From contig JAYGXS010000003.1 in NCBI GenBank assembly GCA_036362985.1, positions 5,322,406 to 5,386,405 of the forward strand: a stretch of 64,000 nt of DNA. The letters run 5' to 3'. Shown here piece after piece: positions 9,884-19,786 of this stretch (position 1 is the first letter of the stretch; each line of letters starts with the position of its first letter). The notes under the pieces are model-generated. The model worked only from the letters and a program-made list of their open reading frames with translations. It ran no database searches and had not been told where the DNA came from. A program made the translations under genes and the position numbers. The stretch comes from Ligula intestinalis. Taxonomy: Eukaryota > Platyhelminthes > Cestoda > Diphyllobothriidea > Diphyllobothriidae.

Positions 9884-12712
9884 TTAATCGTGATGATACT
9901 CATTATATCGGTCTAGGTTTGCCTTAAAGACATCCACGGAAGGGGACATGACAATATCCGCAGGAAGAGCATTCCATGCCTGGATTACCCTCTTAGAGAA
10001 AAAGAATTTTCTTGGGTCAAGTCTTGCCCCAGTCACACGTAATTTGAGGGGGTGTCCTCGCAGCCTAGAGGTGGTGGCCCGCTCAAAGAAGTCATTTGTT
10101 TGGAGGCAGCAATCCTGACCACGCAACATGCGAAATGCCTGGATTAGGTCCCCACGTATCTGCCTGTAATCCAGAGGAAACAAGTCAAGATTTACCAATC
10201 GGGTCTCATAAGGGAGGTTCCGTTGTCCTCGTACTAATTTTGTTGCGCGTCTTTGTACCCTTTCGAGGTTTTTTTTGTCTTTGGCTGTCCAAGGTCTCCA
10301 GGCTTGGATGGCAAATTCCAGTTGAGGTCGCACGAACGTGCCGAATACCTTGCCAAATACAGCTTTGTCAAACTTAGCAAAGGCTCGCTTGATTAGATAC
10401 AAGCTCGACATTGCGGATTTAGCCACTTTCAGGACGTGGAGTGATGGCTTCAGTGAAGGCGTGAACCACACGCCCAGGTCTTTCTGAGCCTCAACCTCTG
10501 GCAGCGGCGTGTGATTCAGGTAATACACCCTCCGAGGCATAGTGCTGGTTCTACCAAAGCGCATTAGGTTGCATTTTGCCACATTGAATGGCATGAGCCA
10601 AAGGGTCGACCATTGCTCTAGTCTATGCAAATTTGCCTGGAGGTTTAATTCATCGTCTTGGTTGCGTATGACCTTCCAAAGTTTTATGTCATCAGCAAAC
10701 ATTGCGATTTCGCAGTCTAGTCCGCTTATGCAGTCATCAATATATATAAGGAAGAGAATAGGGCCAAGAACAGATCCCTGTGGAACCCCGCTCTCAACTG
10801 CTACCTCCGCCGACCGCTGTTCGCCAATACATACGGTCTGGGTACGACCAGTCAAGAAGTTTGCTATCCACTGCAAAAGGTTTCCCCTTACCCCTATGCG
10901 GCTGAGCTTGTATAAGAGACGTTGATGGGGCACCGTGTCAAACGCCTTCTTGAAGTCTACGAAGACTGTATGCACCGTATTCCCTTCATCGATCGCTCGG
11001 GTCCATTGTTCTAGACAATAGAGCAGATTGGTCAAGCAGGACCTTCCCCTGCGGAATCCGTGCTGCTTATCAGAAAGAAGTTGATGTTGCTCCAAAAAGT
11101 GCATCAGCTCGCGTTTGACTATGCGTTCCATAAGCTTGCAGGATATTGAGGTGAGGCTGACGGGTCTATAGTTATTTGCGGTCGCCCGACTTCCACTTTT
11201 GTGGATGGGTGAGATCCACGCTGTCTTCCAATCGGGTGGCACTTGTCCAGTATTAAGAGAAGCTCGGAAGATAAGGTACAGGGGTACCGCCAACTCTATG
11301 GCTAGCTCTTTTAATAGCTTTGCAGGTATCTCATCCGGACCTGACGACTTCGTTTCTTTAAGCTGTAGAAGTTCTCGCAGAACGGTAGCTTCCGTGAGTG
11401 CAACCGAGTCTATGGTCTGGATCACACCCACACTGCAGTTAATAGCGGTGAACTCAGCCTCTCTCGTAAAGACCGACTGGAAGAAGCAGGATAGATGTGC
11501 CGCCTTTTCGTTAATCTCGCAAATTTCTACACCGTCGTCTGTTTTTAGCAGAGGAATAGGGTCTCTATTTCGAGTACATTGCCTAACGTAGCTGTAGAAA
11601 AGCTTTGGGTTTCCTACTGCACGATTTATTAGATTACTCTCGAAGTTTTGTCGGCTAATTCGTATCAGGCTCTTAACCTTGTTTCTCTGTGCCTTATACC
11701 TATTGTACGATTCGGGGGTCCTCTCTCTGCGATAGATTTTGAACAGCCTTCCTTTGCGGTTTACTTCCCTCTTTAGCGTCGGCGGTAGCCATCGAGGCCT
11801 ATTTGTTACTTTCTTTACCGTGATAGGACAGAAATCGGTAATTAGTCCGTGTAATACGGCTTTGAATGCCGACCAATCATCGAGAACGCACCCGGTGAAT
11901 AGTTCGTTCCAGTCTATCTCGCTCACTGTGGTTTTCATTTGTGTAAAGTCCCCTCTCCATATGTTGCGTCTGGTTACCGCACTACGATCGGGCACAGAGA
12001 AGAGTGAATATTCCCACTGTAGCACTGCGTGATCACTTTTTCCGAGAGGTGGTAAACAATTTACAATGTCCACGCTATCAGGTGCTTTGGTAAGTACTAG
12101 GTCTAAGCAATTAGCTTGTTGCCCTTCGCGTAATCTGGTCGGATATAGGACGTGTTGCGTTAGGAAAGATGCCTGTACTGTGCGCAGGAGTCGTCGATCG
12201 AAATTTACTTCTGAGCCGGGCGCAGAACTCACATTCCAGTCGATATGGGGGGCGTTAAAGTCTCCCATGACCATGACATCGGATCTCCTAGCAATTTCTT
12301 CGACTCCTTCTATCAGACTATTGTCTGACTGCTGGTTGCTCGATGGTGGACGGTAGACCGCCATGATGTCAAGGGTCTGTGACCCCGGTGTTCTAACGGT
12401 GAGCCATATTGCCTCTATATTACCCGAAAGGTTTTCGGACTTGTCGGACACGAGCAGGCCGTGTCTAACATAGATTAGCACACCCCCACCTGGACGCCCG
12501 ACTCTATCTTTTCGGAAAACTTGAAACCCGGGGAGAGAAATTTCCTGGTCGCTTACCTTCGTGGACAACCATGTTTCTGTTATGCAGACGACGTCTGGTT
12601 CCAGTTGGCACGTAATAATCTTAAGCTCATCTAATTTGGAGAGCAGGCTTTGTGCATTGGTGTACATGCACTTTAGTTTCTTTGTACGGTGTAACCCAGT
12701 TGTGACAGTCAC
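9884..12712 (-). CDS. CR1 ORF2: endonuclease plus reverse transcriptase (942 codons, intact)
   Basis: The encoded enzyme would nick the target and copy element RNA by target-primed reverse transcription. The N-terminal AP-endonuclease-like domain has TNAQS (Asn about 19), ITETWL (Glu about 46), MGDFNAPHIDWN (Asp about 151) and SDHAVL (about 226-231). The RT has YRPVSLTS (about 515), VFVDFKKAFD (motif A, about 583-592), GVPQGSVLGP (motif B, about 642-651) and MFADDIKLWK (motif C, Asp 674 and 675). The C-terminal thumb contains FVRPQLEFAIQAW. All catalytic residues are present. The nominal first codon is GTG overlapping the ORF1 stop; the first ATG in frame is at residue 16, already inside the endonuclease fold, so how ORF2 is started is unclear. 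The same frame stays open upstream through ORF1 to 12886. Confidence 0.93.
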   Translation of the reverse strand: MTVTTGLHRTKKLKCMYTNAQSLLSKLDELKIITCQLEPDVVCITETWLSTKVSDQEISLPGFQVFRKDRVGRPGGGVLIYVRHGLLVSDKSENLSGNIEAIWLTVRTPGSQTLDIMAVYRPPSSNQQSDNSLIEGVEEIARRSDVMVMGDFNAPHIDWNVSSAPGSEVNFDRRLLRTVQASFLTQHVLYPTRLREGQQANCLDLVLTKAPDSVDIVNCLPPLGKSDHAVLQWEYSLFSVPDRSAVTRRNIWRGDFTQMKTTVSEIDWNELFTGCVLDDWSAFKAVLHGLITDFCPITVKKVTNRPRWLPPTLKREVNRKGRLFKIYRRERTPESYNRYKAQRNKVKSLIRISRQNFESNLINRAVGNPKLFYSYVRQCTRNRDPIPLLKTDDGVEICEINEKAAHLSCFFQSVFTREAEFTAINCSVGVIQTIDSVALTEATVLRELLQLKETKSSGPDEIPAKLLKELAIELAVPLYLIFRASLNTGQVPPDWKTAWISPIHKSGSRATANNYRPVSLTSISCKLMERIVKRELMHFLEQHQLLSDKQHGFRRGRSCLTNLLYCLEQWTRAIDEGNTVHTVFVDFKKAFDTVPHQRLLYKLSRIGVRGNLLQWIANFLTGRTQTVCIGEQRSAEVAVESGVPQGSVLGPILFLIYIDDCISGLDCEIAMFADDIKLWKVIRNQDDELNLQANLHRLEQWSTLWLMPFNVAKCNLMRFGRTSTMPRRVYYLNHTPLPEVEAQKDLGVWFTPSLKPSLHVLKVAKSAMSSLYLIKRAFAKFDKAVFGKVFGTFVRPQLEFAIQAWRPWTAKDKKNLERVQRRATKLVRGQRNLPYETRLVNLDLFPLDYRQIRGDLIQAFRMLRGQDCCLQTNDFFERATTSRLRGHPLKLRVTGARLDPRKFFFSKRVIQAWNALPADIVMSPSVDVFKANLDRYNEYHHD

Positions 12713-13413
12713 TTCCTGACCGTCGTTTGGAGTATTACGGTTTGGTTCAATGTTTTCTTCTGAATTATCTTCCCGTTGAAGATTTTCAGGCCTACCTCGC
12801 CATTCTTGTTCCTCGACTGTAGTTCCGCTACTAGTTCTCGGCGTTTCAGCCGTTCCTCCAGGGAGTAGTCCGGTTGAAAAAAAACCTCTTTATGCGCGTG
12901 ACGAAGGTTAGTTTTTTTAGACATGATTACCTGAACATGTTCCTTGTTTTTAAATACTATTTTTAGCGGTCTGGGTCGGGTCATTTCTGCAGTATCTGCC
13001 GGCCTTTTCCCGATACGAAATGACTTGAGCACTTCAAATTCTTTACCTGGCGGGAACAGATCGCTCAGGACATCGTTAAAGGAAACCAAGTTCAGATCGT
13101 TCTGGTCGTTTGAGCGGTCTAAAATGGCTTCTTTTAGCCCCTGTACAACTAGACAGTATTCATGATCCTCTCGGTGTCGTGTGCCCTTAGCAGAGGTTTT
13201 CGCCACCTTTTCTGCAGTGGGCCTGGAGCTCGAACTGTATGGTGTGACTGCTTGGTCGGCAGAATTGTCTGAAGTTACTTCTTGCAACCCCTGAACTACT
13301 ACACCATGATCACCCTCCGGTCGGGAGTCTTTAGGTACGGTTTTGGCCACCTTTGCTGCAGTGGGCCTGGAGCTCGAACTGTGTGGTGTGACTGCTTGGT
13401 CGGCAGAATTGTC
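12709..13413 (-). CDS. CR1 ORF1 (RNA-binding-type C-terminus, tandem 48-residue repeats; 5' part lost in N gap)
   Basis: The frame runs from the N gap to TGA at 12711-12709. Its N-terminal visible half has two tandem copies of a 48-residue unit (each starting DNSADQAVTP and ending near VVQGLQE/VVQGLKE). The C-terminal half (RPRPLKIVFKNKEHVQVIMS, FFQPDYSLEERLKRRELVAE, IFNGKI) resembles the C-terminal region of LINE ORF1 proteins that coat element RNA. No catalytic motif is seen. The last 175 bases also lie in an open frame joining ORF2. The start codon cannot be fixed because the gap size is nominal; sequence at 13514-13572 may belong to ORF1 or to the 5' UTR. Confidence 0.75.
   Translation of the reverse strand, partial: DNSADQAVTPHSSSSRPTAAKVAKTVPKDSRPEGDHGVVVQGLQEVTSDNSADQAVTPYSSSSRPTAEKVAKTSAKGTRHREDHEYCLVVQGLKEAILDRSNDQNDLNLVSFNDVLSDLFPPGKEFEVLKSFRIGKRPADTAEMTRPRPLKIVFKNKEHVQVIMSKKTNLRHAHKEVFFQPDYSLEERLKRRELVAELQSRNKNGEVGLKIFNGKIIQKKTLNQTVILQTTVRK
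12877..12884 (-). promoter_or_regulatory. U8 run: candidate -1 frameshift site between CR1 ORF1 and ORF2
   Basis: The minus strand reads GTT TTT TTT CAA in the ORF1 frame, which contains a T TTT TTT heptamer of the X XXY YYZ type. A -1 slip enters the ORF2 frame, which opens here (a TAA lies at 12892-12890, two codons upstream) and is free of stops through to the end of ORF2. Function is inferred, not shown. Confidence 0.35.
13247..13413 (-). repeat. 144-bp tandem repeat inside CR1 ORF1, truncated by the gap
   Basis: The 23-base block beginning actgcttggtcggcagaatt occurs at 13247 and again at 13391, exactly 144 bp apart (48 codons), and the sequence between is repeated downstream to about 13120. 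The second block runs straight into the Ns, so the copy number is unknown. Confidence 0.85.
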
Positions 13414-13513
13414 NNNNNNNNNNNNNNNNNNNNNNNNNNNNNNNNNNNNNNNNNNNNNNNNNNNNNNNNNNNNNNNNNNNNNNNNNNNNNNNNNNNNNNN
13501 NNNNNNNNNNNNN
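13414..13513. other. Scaffold gap (100 N)
   Basis: Run of 100 undetermined bases of nominal size within the CR1 ORF1 repeat array. Confidence 1.
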
Positions 13514-13572
13514 TGGAAACAAGTATTTTCCTCTTGAACGCCACTGCTTAAAAATTTCGATTCGGTTCTCAA

Positions 13573-14605
13573 AGCTACCCAACTCGCCCTAGTACCTCAT
13601 TCGTCTTCTGGCTTGAAAACCTGCCAACTGGTCGGCTATTGTAGTCCTTTCGGTAAGTACCGTGTGTCCACGTGAAATGGCTACATTGAGGACTAAGACT
13701 TGAACTCCGTAGCTCCTTCATGACACGCTCTGCCCCTTGCATGAAGACCCAGCTGCCACCTATTAAAAGCCGATGCATTGTGACGCGTAGACGGACTATT
13801 GATCTATGTAAGCACATTAGATAAGCACCCACTTTTGGTTGTCTGAAGTTTGTTTAGCTGTTGGTGAATAGGGAGAAAGTGTCGCAAATGCAATGCAAGT
13901 CTGCTAACGCTTTAGGCCAATTAACATGCCAGTCACTGGTGAAAGTTTTCGTTTGCGATCGTCAAGCAGTCTTGTCATGAATATAGCTAGTAAAGCCAGT
14001 GCTGCGTTTGAATCAAGAAACACCCAATATCTGTATTCATTGAACGTAGTCCACAGAGGTATCTTGACCAATGTAACTGAATTTTTCGCCCAAAATCGCA
14101 TCGTAGAAGTGCTCAAGTAATTTTTGATAATCTGTAGTACGTTACTTGCATGAGGTAATTTAGCTTCCTGATTTTTTGGAGATTATTTTCCATATGATCG
14201 TTGGAGAAATTAGGTTGACAGAGGCTACGTGAGGTCGCTGCTGGCTGTCCGGATGTCTGGCTTTGTAGACGACGCCCATTAAAGCTTTGGCCGGCGTCCT
14301 TTTTCGAGGCCAGCTGCCTCATGGTCAACCAATAAGTCAGCCAACGCTGACATGCAGAGACTTGACCGACTTCCACTCGGACACACACTAACACACACGT
14401 GCGTCCAGGTTGCTCAAACGCCAGTTGAATATGTCCCCTTCCCCAGCTTTCGATCGACAGCGTCTACGCCACCTGACAACATGCCCCTCGGGTAATGTCA
14501 CACAAACACACACACACGCACACACACACACACACGACAGTTCCCCCGTCGATTTCGACGATGGGCATCACGCGCTCCAACGAGCCGCAGTAAACGCTGA
14601 AGAAA
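13573..14605. other. Stretch without a recognised gene; (CA)n microsatellite
   Basis: A CA-rich run lies at about 14503-14535. No conserved coding motif is seen on either strand; the open frames over the CA run are low-complexity products. Confidence 0.6.
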
Positions 14606-14609
14606 GCCG

Positions 14610-15130
14610 CAACTGACACAGATGTGAGCTGGGCAAGCAACACGTAAGCGACAGCAAGCAGGAGCAATGCAGAGAACTCGTGCGAGAGAAAAAAACAGGA
14701 GTTTAGGCAGACTTGCACAGAATCTAACCACTCGCTCGCTACTCCCACCTCTTTATCCGGTGTAAATACAAAGTCAATAAGACCGGGGATGAGGGAGGGT
14801 GTAGATGGCTGGCGCGATAAACACTCAGCACGCGCACACTTGACACAGCCATCTCGCTAGGTATGGTCCCGACTGCGCGGGAGCGCCATAAAGGCCACAT
14901 TAAAAGGGAGCCATTGCAGCCTGACTCTCAGTCCTCCCTCTCCACCCGTACGCACACACAGACACACGCGTACAGTAGGAGCAGCTACGTTGGAGTGCCC
15001 GAGTTTTCTAGTCAGTTGGCAGACCCTCCAAGCCACGGCTTTTAGTGCACCGTGATAGATTCAGACGCATTCAGATTTATTATAGTGAGGGAAGAAACGC
15101 GCCAAGGTCGACCTCACTCTCTCCCCCACC
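14610..15130 (+). repeat. Direct repeat of about 500 bp, left copy
   Basis: From GCAACTGACACAGATGTGAG to CACTCTCTCCCCCACCGCA this segment is repeated at 20308-20830 with few differences, for example the shared block AAAGTCAATAAGACCGGGGA. The two copies have the same orientation and enclose the RTE-type LINE. A diverged inverted copy of part of it lies at about 22120-22265. It has no coding potential. The ends do not give convincing TG...CA or a primer-binding site, so I do not call it an LTR. Confidence 0.8.
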
Positions 15131-15884
15131 GCATAGTGACCGCCTAGCTTTTCGGGCACCCGTAGTGGGGCCTGAAACCCAGTGGGAGCGCGAGCGCAGT
15201 CACCAACAGGGAATCAGAAGTGAGAGAAAGCGCCAGCACCTTCCAGGCCGCAGGGACCATGGTTGGCTGCAGACTTGCATTGCATGTGCATACAGACCAT
15301 TGGATCTCAGAAGGGTGAGAGCAGCCCTGCATGAAGCCTGGGCCAACACCCTCCTGAGAGGGGTAACCAGTCAGTCAACGACTGAAAGGCACTACCCATG
15401 CTCCGTTGCCGGTCGGCGTCCGTGGGCGAGGCTGAAAGGAGAGCAAGAGACAATTGGTGAACTTTGCAATTGTGGACGTGCAGAAGAAGAGGAAGAAGAA
15501 AAAGAGTAGAAGGAAGATGAAATAGAAGAAAAAAGAAGAAGGAGGAGGAGGAAAGGAAAGGACGAAGGGGAAAACATAGGAAACGGGATAGAAAGACGAA
15601 GAAATTGAAGGAGGGAAATAGGGAGAGGAGACGAGGGGGGAACGCAGACGGGCCGAGAGAGGGGGGAGGAAATCAAGTAAAGAAAGAAACAATGAGAGCA
15701 AAATCTCAACTTACCTTGCAGCAGAGTTTCTTCATTAACTACTGAGGCTGACGTTTGTGCTAAAGACAGAACTGTAGGTGCCGCTATTATAAGTATGATT
15801 GCGGTAATGGAGCGAGTAATATAACTACTAGAGCTATTATGGGGCAGTAAAGGCAAGACAGCTTTCGACAAATTCAGGAAATAT
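15131..15884. repeat. GC-rich unique segment followed by a purine-rich tract
   Basis: The span 15480-15680 is nearly all A and G on the plus strand (GAAGAAGAGGAAGAAGAAAA type). The serine/phenylalanine-rich frames on the opposite strand are products of this tract. The part at 15131-15480 is GC-rich with a plus-strand open frame (15045-15509) that matches nothing I recognise. Confidence 0.6.
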
Positions 15885-15989
15885 GGCCTCCACTTACCTG
15901 AGGGAGGAGGCACTCACCTGTGTTTCCGAGGAACTTGACGACGCAATCGTGACGCGAGGCGACTAGTGAGTGTGGCTCAGGCTGGTGGT

Positions 15990-16855
15990 GGGGATGTGTG
16001 AGGTGCTGGGTGTGCTGACATCACGGTCAGTGCCGCTGTCGTGAATGTGCATGTGACCTAGTAGGCCCATGCGATGAGCAAATGATCAGGGGCAGTGTGG
16101 GCAGTGAAGGCGGCGGTTTGGTCTGTGTGTTGGTGCTCCAGGCACTAGTTCACCAGTCTCTGTGCGATGGATTCGCAAGTGACCGACTAGACCGATGCAT
16201 GAGGTGAATGTGCGATTGCATGAGGGCATATCAGGCCCTCAGAGCTGGTGGGAGGTTCAGGTGTGGAAGTTGTTGCGGGTGGTAATGTGTCGGAGGGAGT
16301 GGAAGAAGTTGTGGGTGAGTTGGAGTCGGCGGACGAGGGCAACGGGGTATCTCTCGCGTCGGTGATTGCCATCGAGATGGAGGGTGGAGTAGGGTCTGGC
16401 GGAGTGTTTGGTGCAGTCGACGTGGATGCTGTCGGAGGAGTGTTGCACGGCTTCCGGAGGTGACCAACCAGGCCAATGCGTGCACGGAAGGTGCGTTGAC
16501 AACGCGGACACGTTGGAAGGGCTTGGGTGGTGGCAGCGTGCGTCCGTGGATTGTGAGACTTGCGTGCCGTCCGTTTTGCCTTGGCGGCGGTGATCTGACT
16601 AGCTTCGTGGATTGCGGCGCCCGTTTTGACCGCTCTTCGCCACGCGGTTCGGTCCAGGGCAAGCTCCTCCCAGTTCAGCGTGTTGATTTTGAGACGCTTC
16701 AGTGAGTTCTTCAGGGTGTCCTTGTAACGTCTCTTCTGTCCTCCTTTGCGACGAGTACCTACGGCGACATCGCCATAGAACAGTCGCTTGGGTAGCCGTT
16801 CGTCATTCATGCGTACCACGTGTCCGCTCCAGCGCAGTTGTATCTGCCTGAGCAT
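15990..16855 (-). pseudogene. C-terminal region of RTE-type LINE: RWSGHVVRM segment plus C2H2 fingers
   Basis: The frame starts with QLRWSGHVVRMNDERLPK, the typical end of RTE proteins, and continues RRAVKTGAAIHEASQITAAK. A first finger follows, CPRCQRTFRARIGLVGHLRK, ending KPC instead of HxxxxH, then a Pro/Thr/Ser-rich linker. A one-base loss near 16225 shifts the frame. Beyond it lie a second finger remnant (IGLVGHLRIHRTE) and a third (MGLLGHMHIHDSG, with a stop just before it). The fingers share the IGLVGHLR pattern, so they are internal duplicates. Their role is unknown; nucleic-acid binding is the obvious guess. Confidence 0.75.
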
Positions 16856-17152
16856 GGCCTGGATGCTGAGAACTCCCGGTCTCTACAGGATTTCTGTATC
16901 CGAAATCCTCTTTTGCCACTTCACTTCCAATATGCGACGCAGGCAACTGATGTGAAAGTGGTCCAGTTTCCGCGCTTGGCTAGCATAGACAGTCCAAGTC
17001 TCCGCTCCGTACAAGAGTGTTGACAGCACAACAGCCTTGTAAATCTTCAATTTTATTGACAGTTAAAGACCATGACAATTCCATACGGAGGCTTGTAGCC
17101 GACCGAAGGCTTGACTGGCTTTAGAAATTCTGCGGGCAATCTCGGCGTCTAT

Positions 17153-18364
17153 TTAAGTGTTGCGGGAAAGCGTTCTGCCGAGGTAAGTGAAGTTGTCCAC
17201 GTTCTGCAATACGGCTCCGTTGACGTTGATGCGTGCGGGTTCGAGGTCAGCACCTGGCGGCGGTTGATGCATAACCACCGTCTTGTCCATGTTGATGGTG
17301 AGGCCAAAGTTGGTGCAACCTGCTGCAAAGAGGTCCATGCTCCTTTGCATGTCTGCTTCGGTGGTGGTGTTGAGAGCGCAGTCTTCCGCAAATAGCAGAT
17401 CATGAACTGTGGTTGTGGAGACGCGCGTAAGGGGCCTGCATCCGACGAATTTTGAGGAGGTTTCCGTCCATTCTGTAGTTGAGGGGGACTCCGGGAGAGT
17501 CGTCATGGTAGGCGTCCATCAGCATGGCAGAGAACACGAGACTGAAGAGAGTGGGTGCAAGGACACAGCCCTGCTTCACTCCATTGGTCACTGCGAAGGC
17601 TTCAGACATCGTTCCGTAGTCCGTGACGCGCGCCATCATCCCATCATGAAGTTGTCGAACCATGTGGGTGAAGTGTTCCGGACAGCCAAACTTCTGCATA
17701 ACCTTCCAAAGTCCGGGTCGGTTCACCATGTCGAAGGCTTTTGTCAAATCTACGAACGTAGTGTAGAGTTGGGTCCGCATCTCTTGACATTTCTCCTGCA
17801 GCTGACACGCGGCAAATATCATGTCAGTGGTGCCGCGGTGTTGTCGAAAACCACACTGACTTTCAGGCAGAAGCCCTTGTTCCAGGTGGCTATTCAGACG
17901 ATTGAGGAGAATGCGTGCTAAGATTTTCCGGCAATTTTCAGCAGTGAGATGCCGTGGTTGTTGTAACAGACCTGGCGATTCCCTTTACGCTTGTAGAGGT
18001 GGACGATAGTGGTGTCCTTGAAATCCTGGGGAACTTGGCCCTGTCGCCACATCTCTTGGATCAGGGTGGTGAGGTGAGTTATGAGTTGTAAATATTTGTA
18101 AATCTCCGCCGGGATCCCGTCGGACCCGGGTGCCTTCCCGCTGGACAGCTGCTGCACAGCCTTCATGGTCTCCACAGCGGTGGGTGGGAGGTCGAGATCA
18201 GCATTAATTTCGACTTGCGGCAACCGTTCAATGGCAGCCTCAGAGGTGGTAGAGTGCCGGCTGAGTACACTTTGGAAGTGCTCAGCCCAGTGGCTCAGAA
18301 GTTGGGTCTTGTTAGTGATGAGGGTAGTACCGTCCGCGCTTAGAAGCGGGGCTGTGCCTTTCAC
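17153..18364 (-). pseudogene. Reverse transcriptase domain of RTE-type LINE (active site FAED)
   Basis: The segment 18364-17918 has LSSGKAPGSDGIPAEIYKYL and the PQDFKDTTIVHLYK strand. The segment 17822-17400 has FVDLTKAFDMVNR (motif A) and TNGVKQGCVLAPTLFSLVF (motif B). The segment 17506-17153, shifted, has LLFAEDCALN (motif C) and FTYLGRTLS (thumb). Motif C is normally FADD; the first catalytic Asp is Glu here. Frame changes separate all three blocks. Confidence 0.85.
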
Positions 18365-18997
18365 TACGGGGCCGTAGACTGCTTTGAGCGCAGCGAAGAA
18401 GTTCTTCCATTCATTGCAATCCGCATAGCCTTAGATTTCCTCACCCTTACGAGCCATCCAAGCGTCCTGCATTTCCCGCAGCCGCTGCTGTACAAGACGG
18501 CGACTTTGGTAGTAAGCTGTTTTCGTGGTTTCGGTAGGGTGAGAGACATATTCGTTGTGAAGGCGATTCTTCTTAGAGATGAGAGTACTGATGGCTGCAT
18601 CGTTTTCGTCGAACCAGTCTTGGTGTGGGCGGGGCGCGGGCCCAAGGATGCGTTTGGCAGTGGATTGAACAGCGTCTCGTCGTTGACAACATTGGGTCTC
18701 CACGGAGGTGTTTTCTTCTGCAAATGGGAGGTTATCGAGCTGGTGAGTCAGCTCGTTGCTGAAACGGAAGCCGTTGGCAGGCAAGTTTAACAGAGCAGTA
18801 TTCAACTTACCTGGGGGTCGCTTACCTTGAGGTCTCCTGCGTGGTTGAAGACGGATCCACATCTTGGAGATGATGAGACGATGATCGGTATCACCATCGG
18901 CACCCGGCATTGCCTTTGTCACCAACACGTCGTGCTGGTTGCGTCGCCGCACGAGGATATAATCCAGAAGATGCTACTTACGAGGCATGGGGTGCAT

Positions 18998-19786
18998 CTA
19001 GGTCGCCTTTTGCTGCAGCGGTTGGCTGTGGTAGGTATTGGTCAGTATGAGACGGTGCACAGCGCAGGTTCGAAGCACGAGTAAGCCATTGTCATTGAGT
19101 CCGCGGAGGCCGTGGGGTCCGAACACTCCCCTCCAGGCGGCGTGGTCAGTGCTGACGCGGGCGTTGAAGGCAACAAGGACTATCAACTTGTCCGCCTTCG
19201 GCACAGAGGCCAGGAGGGCGTGCAGATCCTCGTAGAACTCGTTCTTTGTCTCGTCAAAGCTGGTCATCGGAGAAGCGTAGACACTAACGATGGTGGCGAA
19301 TTTCCCACCCCAGAGAGGCAGACGGAGACTCATCAGGCGTTCGTTGATACCCTGCGGCGTACAGGGTAGTCGTCCCACGATGTCCTTCCGGATGGCAAAG
19401 GCGACGCCGGCCTCGCCTCGCTCTGCCGTCGGACGGCCCACATAGAAGAAGGTGTAGCCGGCACCCACCTCTTCTATGGAACCTTCACCGGAGAAGCGGG
19501 TTTCACTGAGTGCGGCGATGTCCACCTTGAAGCGCGCTAGCTCCCGGGCGATGAGCGCTGTTCTCCGTTCCGGTCGGATGCTCCTTGGGTTATCTAAAAG
19601 GGAACGAACATTCCAAGCGCTGAAGGTGATAGGACTTACCTGAGCTCCCTGAGCTGTCGTCCTCTGAGCTCTGGGAGCTGTCCTGCGGGAAGGAAACGGG
19701 TTAGAGGGAGGGTGGGGAAGAGAGAAGTTTTGATTTGCGTTTATAGTGTTTCGACCGCGTGTTTGCATTCTGTCAGCCACGGTCAA
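18998..19786 (-). pseudogene. AP-endonuclease domain of RTE-type LINE (GDFNA Asp lost)
   Basis: The 262-codon frame has [13 protein letters not shown] (catalytic Asn), [11 protein letters not shown] (catalytic Glu), [10 protein letters not shown] and [19 protein letters not shown]. The last corresponds to the [GD]DFNA-type motif; Ala stands where the metal-binding Asp is expected. A TDHRLI block carrying the terminal His follows in another frame near 18890. The domain is therefore both broken and probably inactive. Confidence 0.82.

Larger units (their letters stand above)
9111..13572 (-). mobile_element. Near-complete CR1-type LINE (copy A)
   Basis: On the minus strand it contains ORF1 (from beyond the N gap to 12709), an intact ORF2 (12712-9884), a 3' UTR of about 750 bp and a 3' end made of a (CTTGA)n run at 9129-9111 after AATAAATTTG. 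The 3' UTR shares blocks with four other copies in the window, such as GGAGAAAAACTGTCGC on the plus strand at about 9382 and AGGGAGTTCAAAGGCG on the minus strand near 9160. An uninterrupted ORF2 suggests recent activity. The 5' end is undefined because the gap at 13414-13513 falls inside ORF1. Confidence 0.9.

Noticed and set aside
10096..12356. Plus-strand open frames opposite CR1 ORF2
   Set aside because: They are antisense shadows of an intact, motif-rich reverse transcriptase frame and carry no motif of their own.
15045..15509. 154-codon plus-strand frame as a gene
   Set aside because: It begins inside the 500-bp repeat, ends in the purine tract and resembles no family I know.
15375..15913. 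Long minus-strand frames rich in Ser, Phe, Pro and Leu
   Set aside because: They are the translation of a purine-rich tract; no complex sequence supports a protein.
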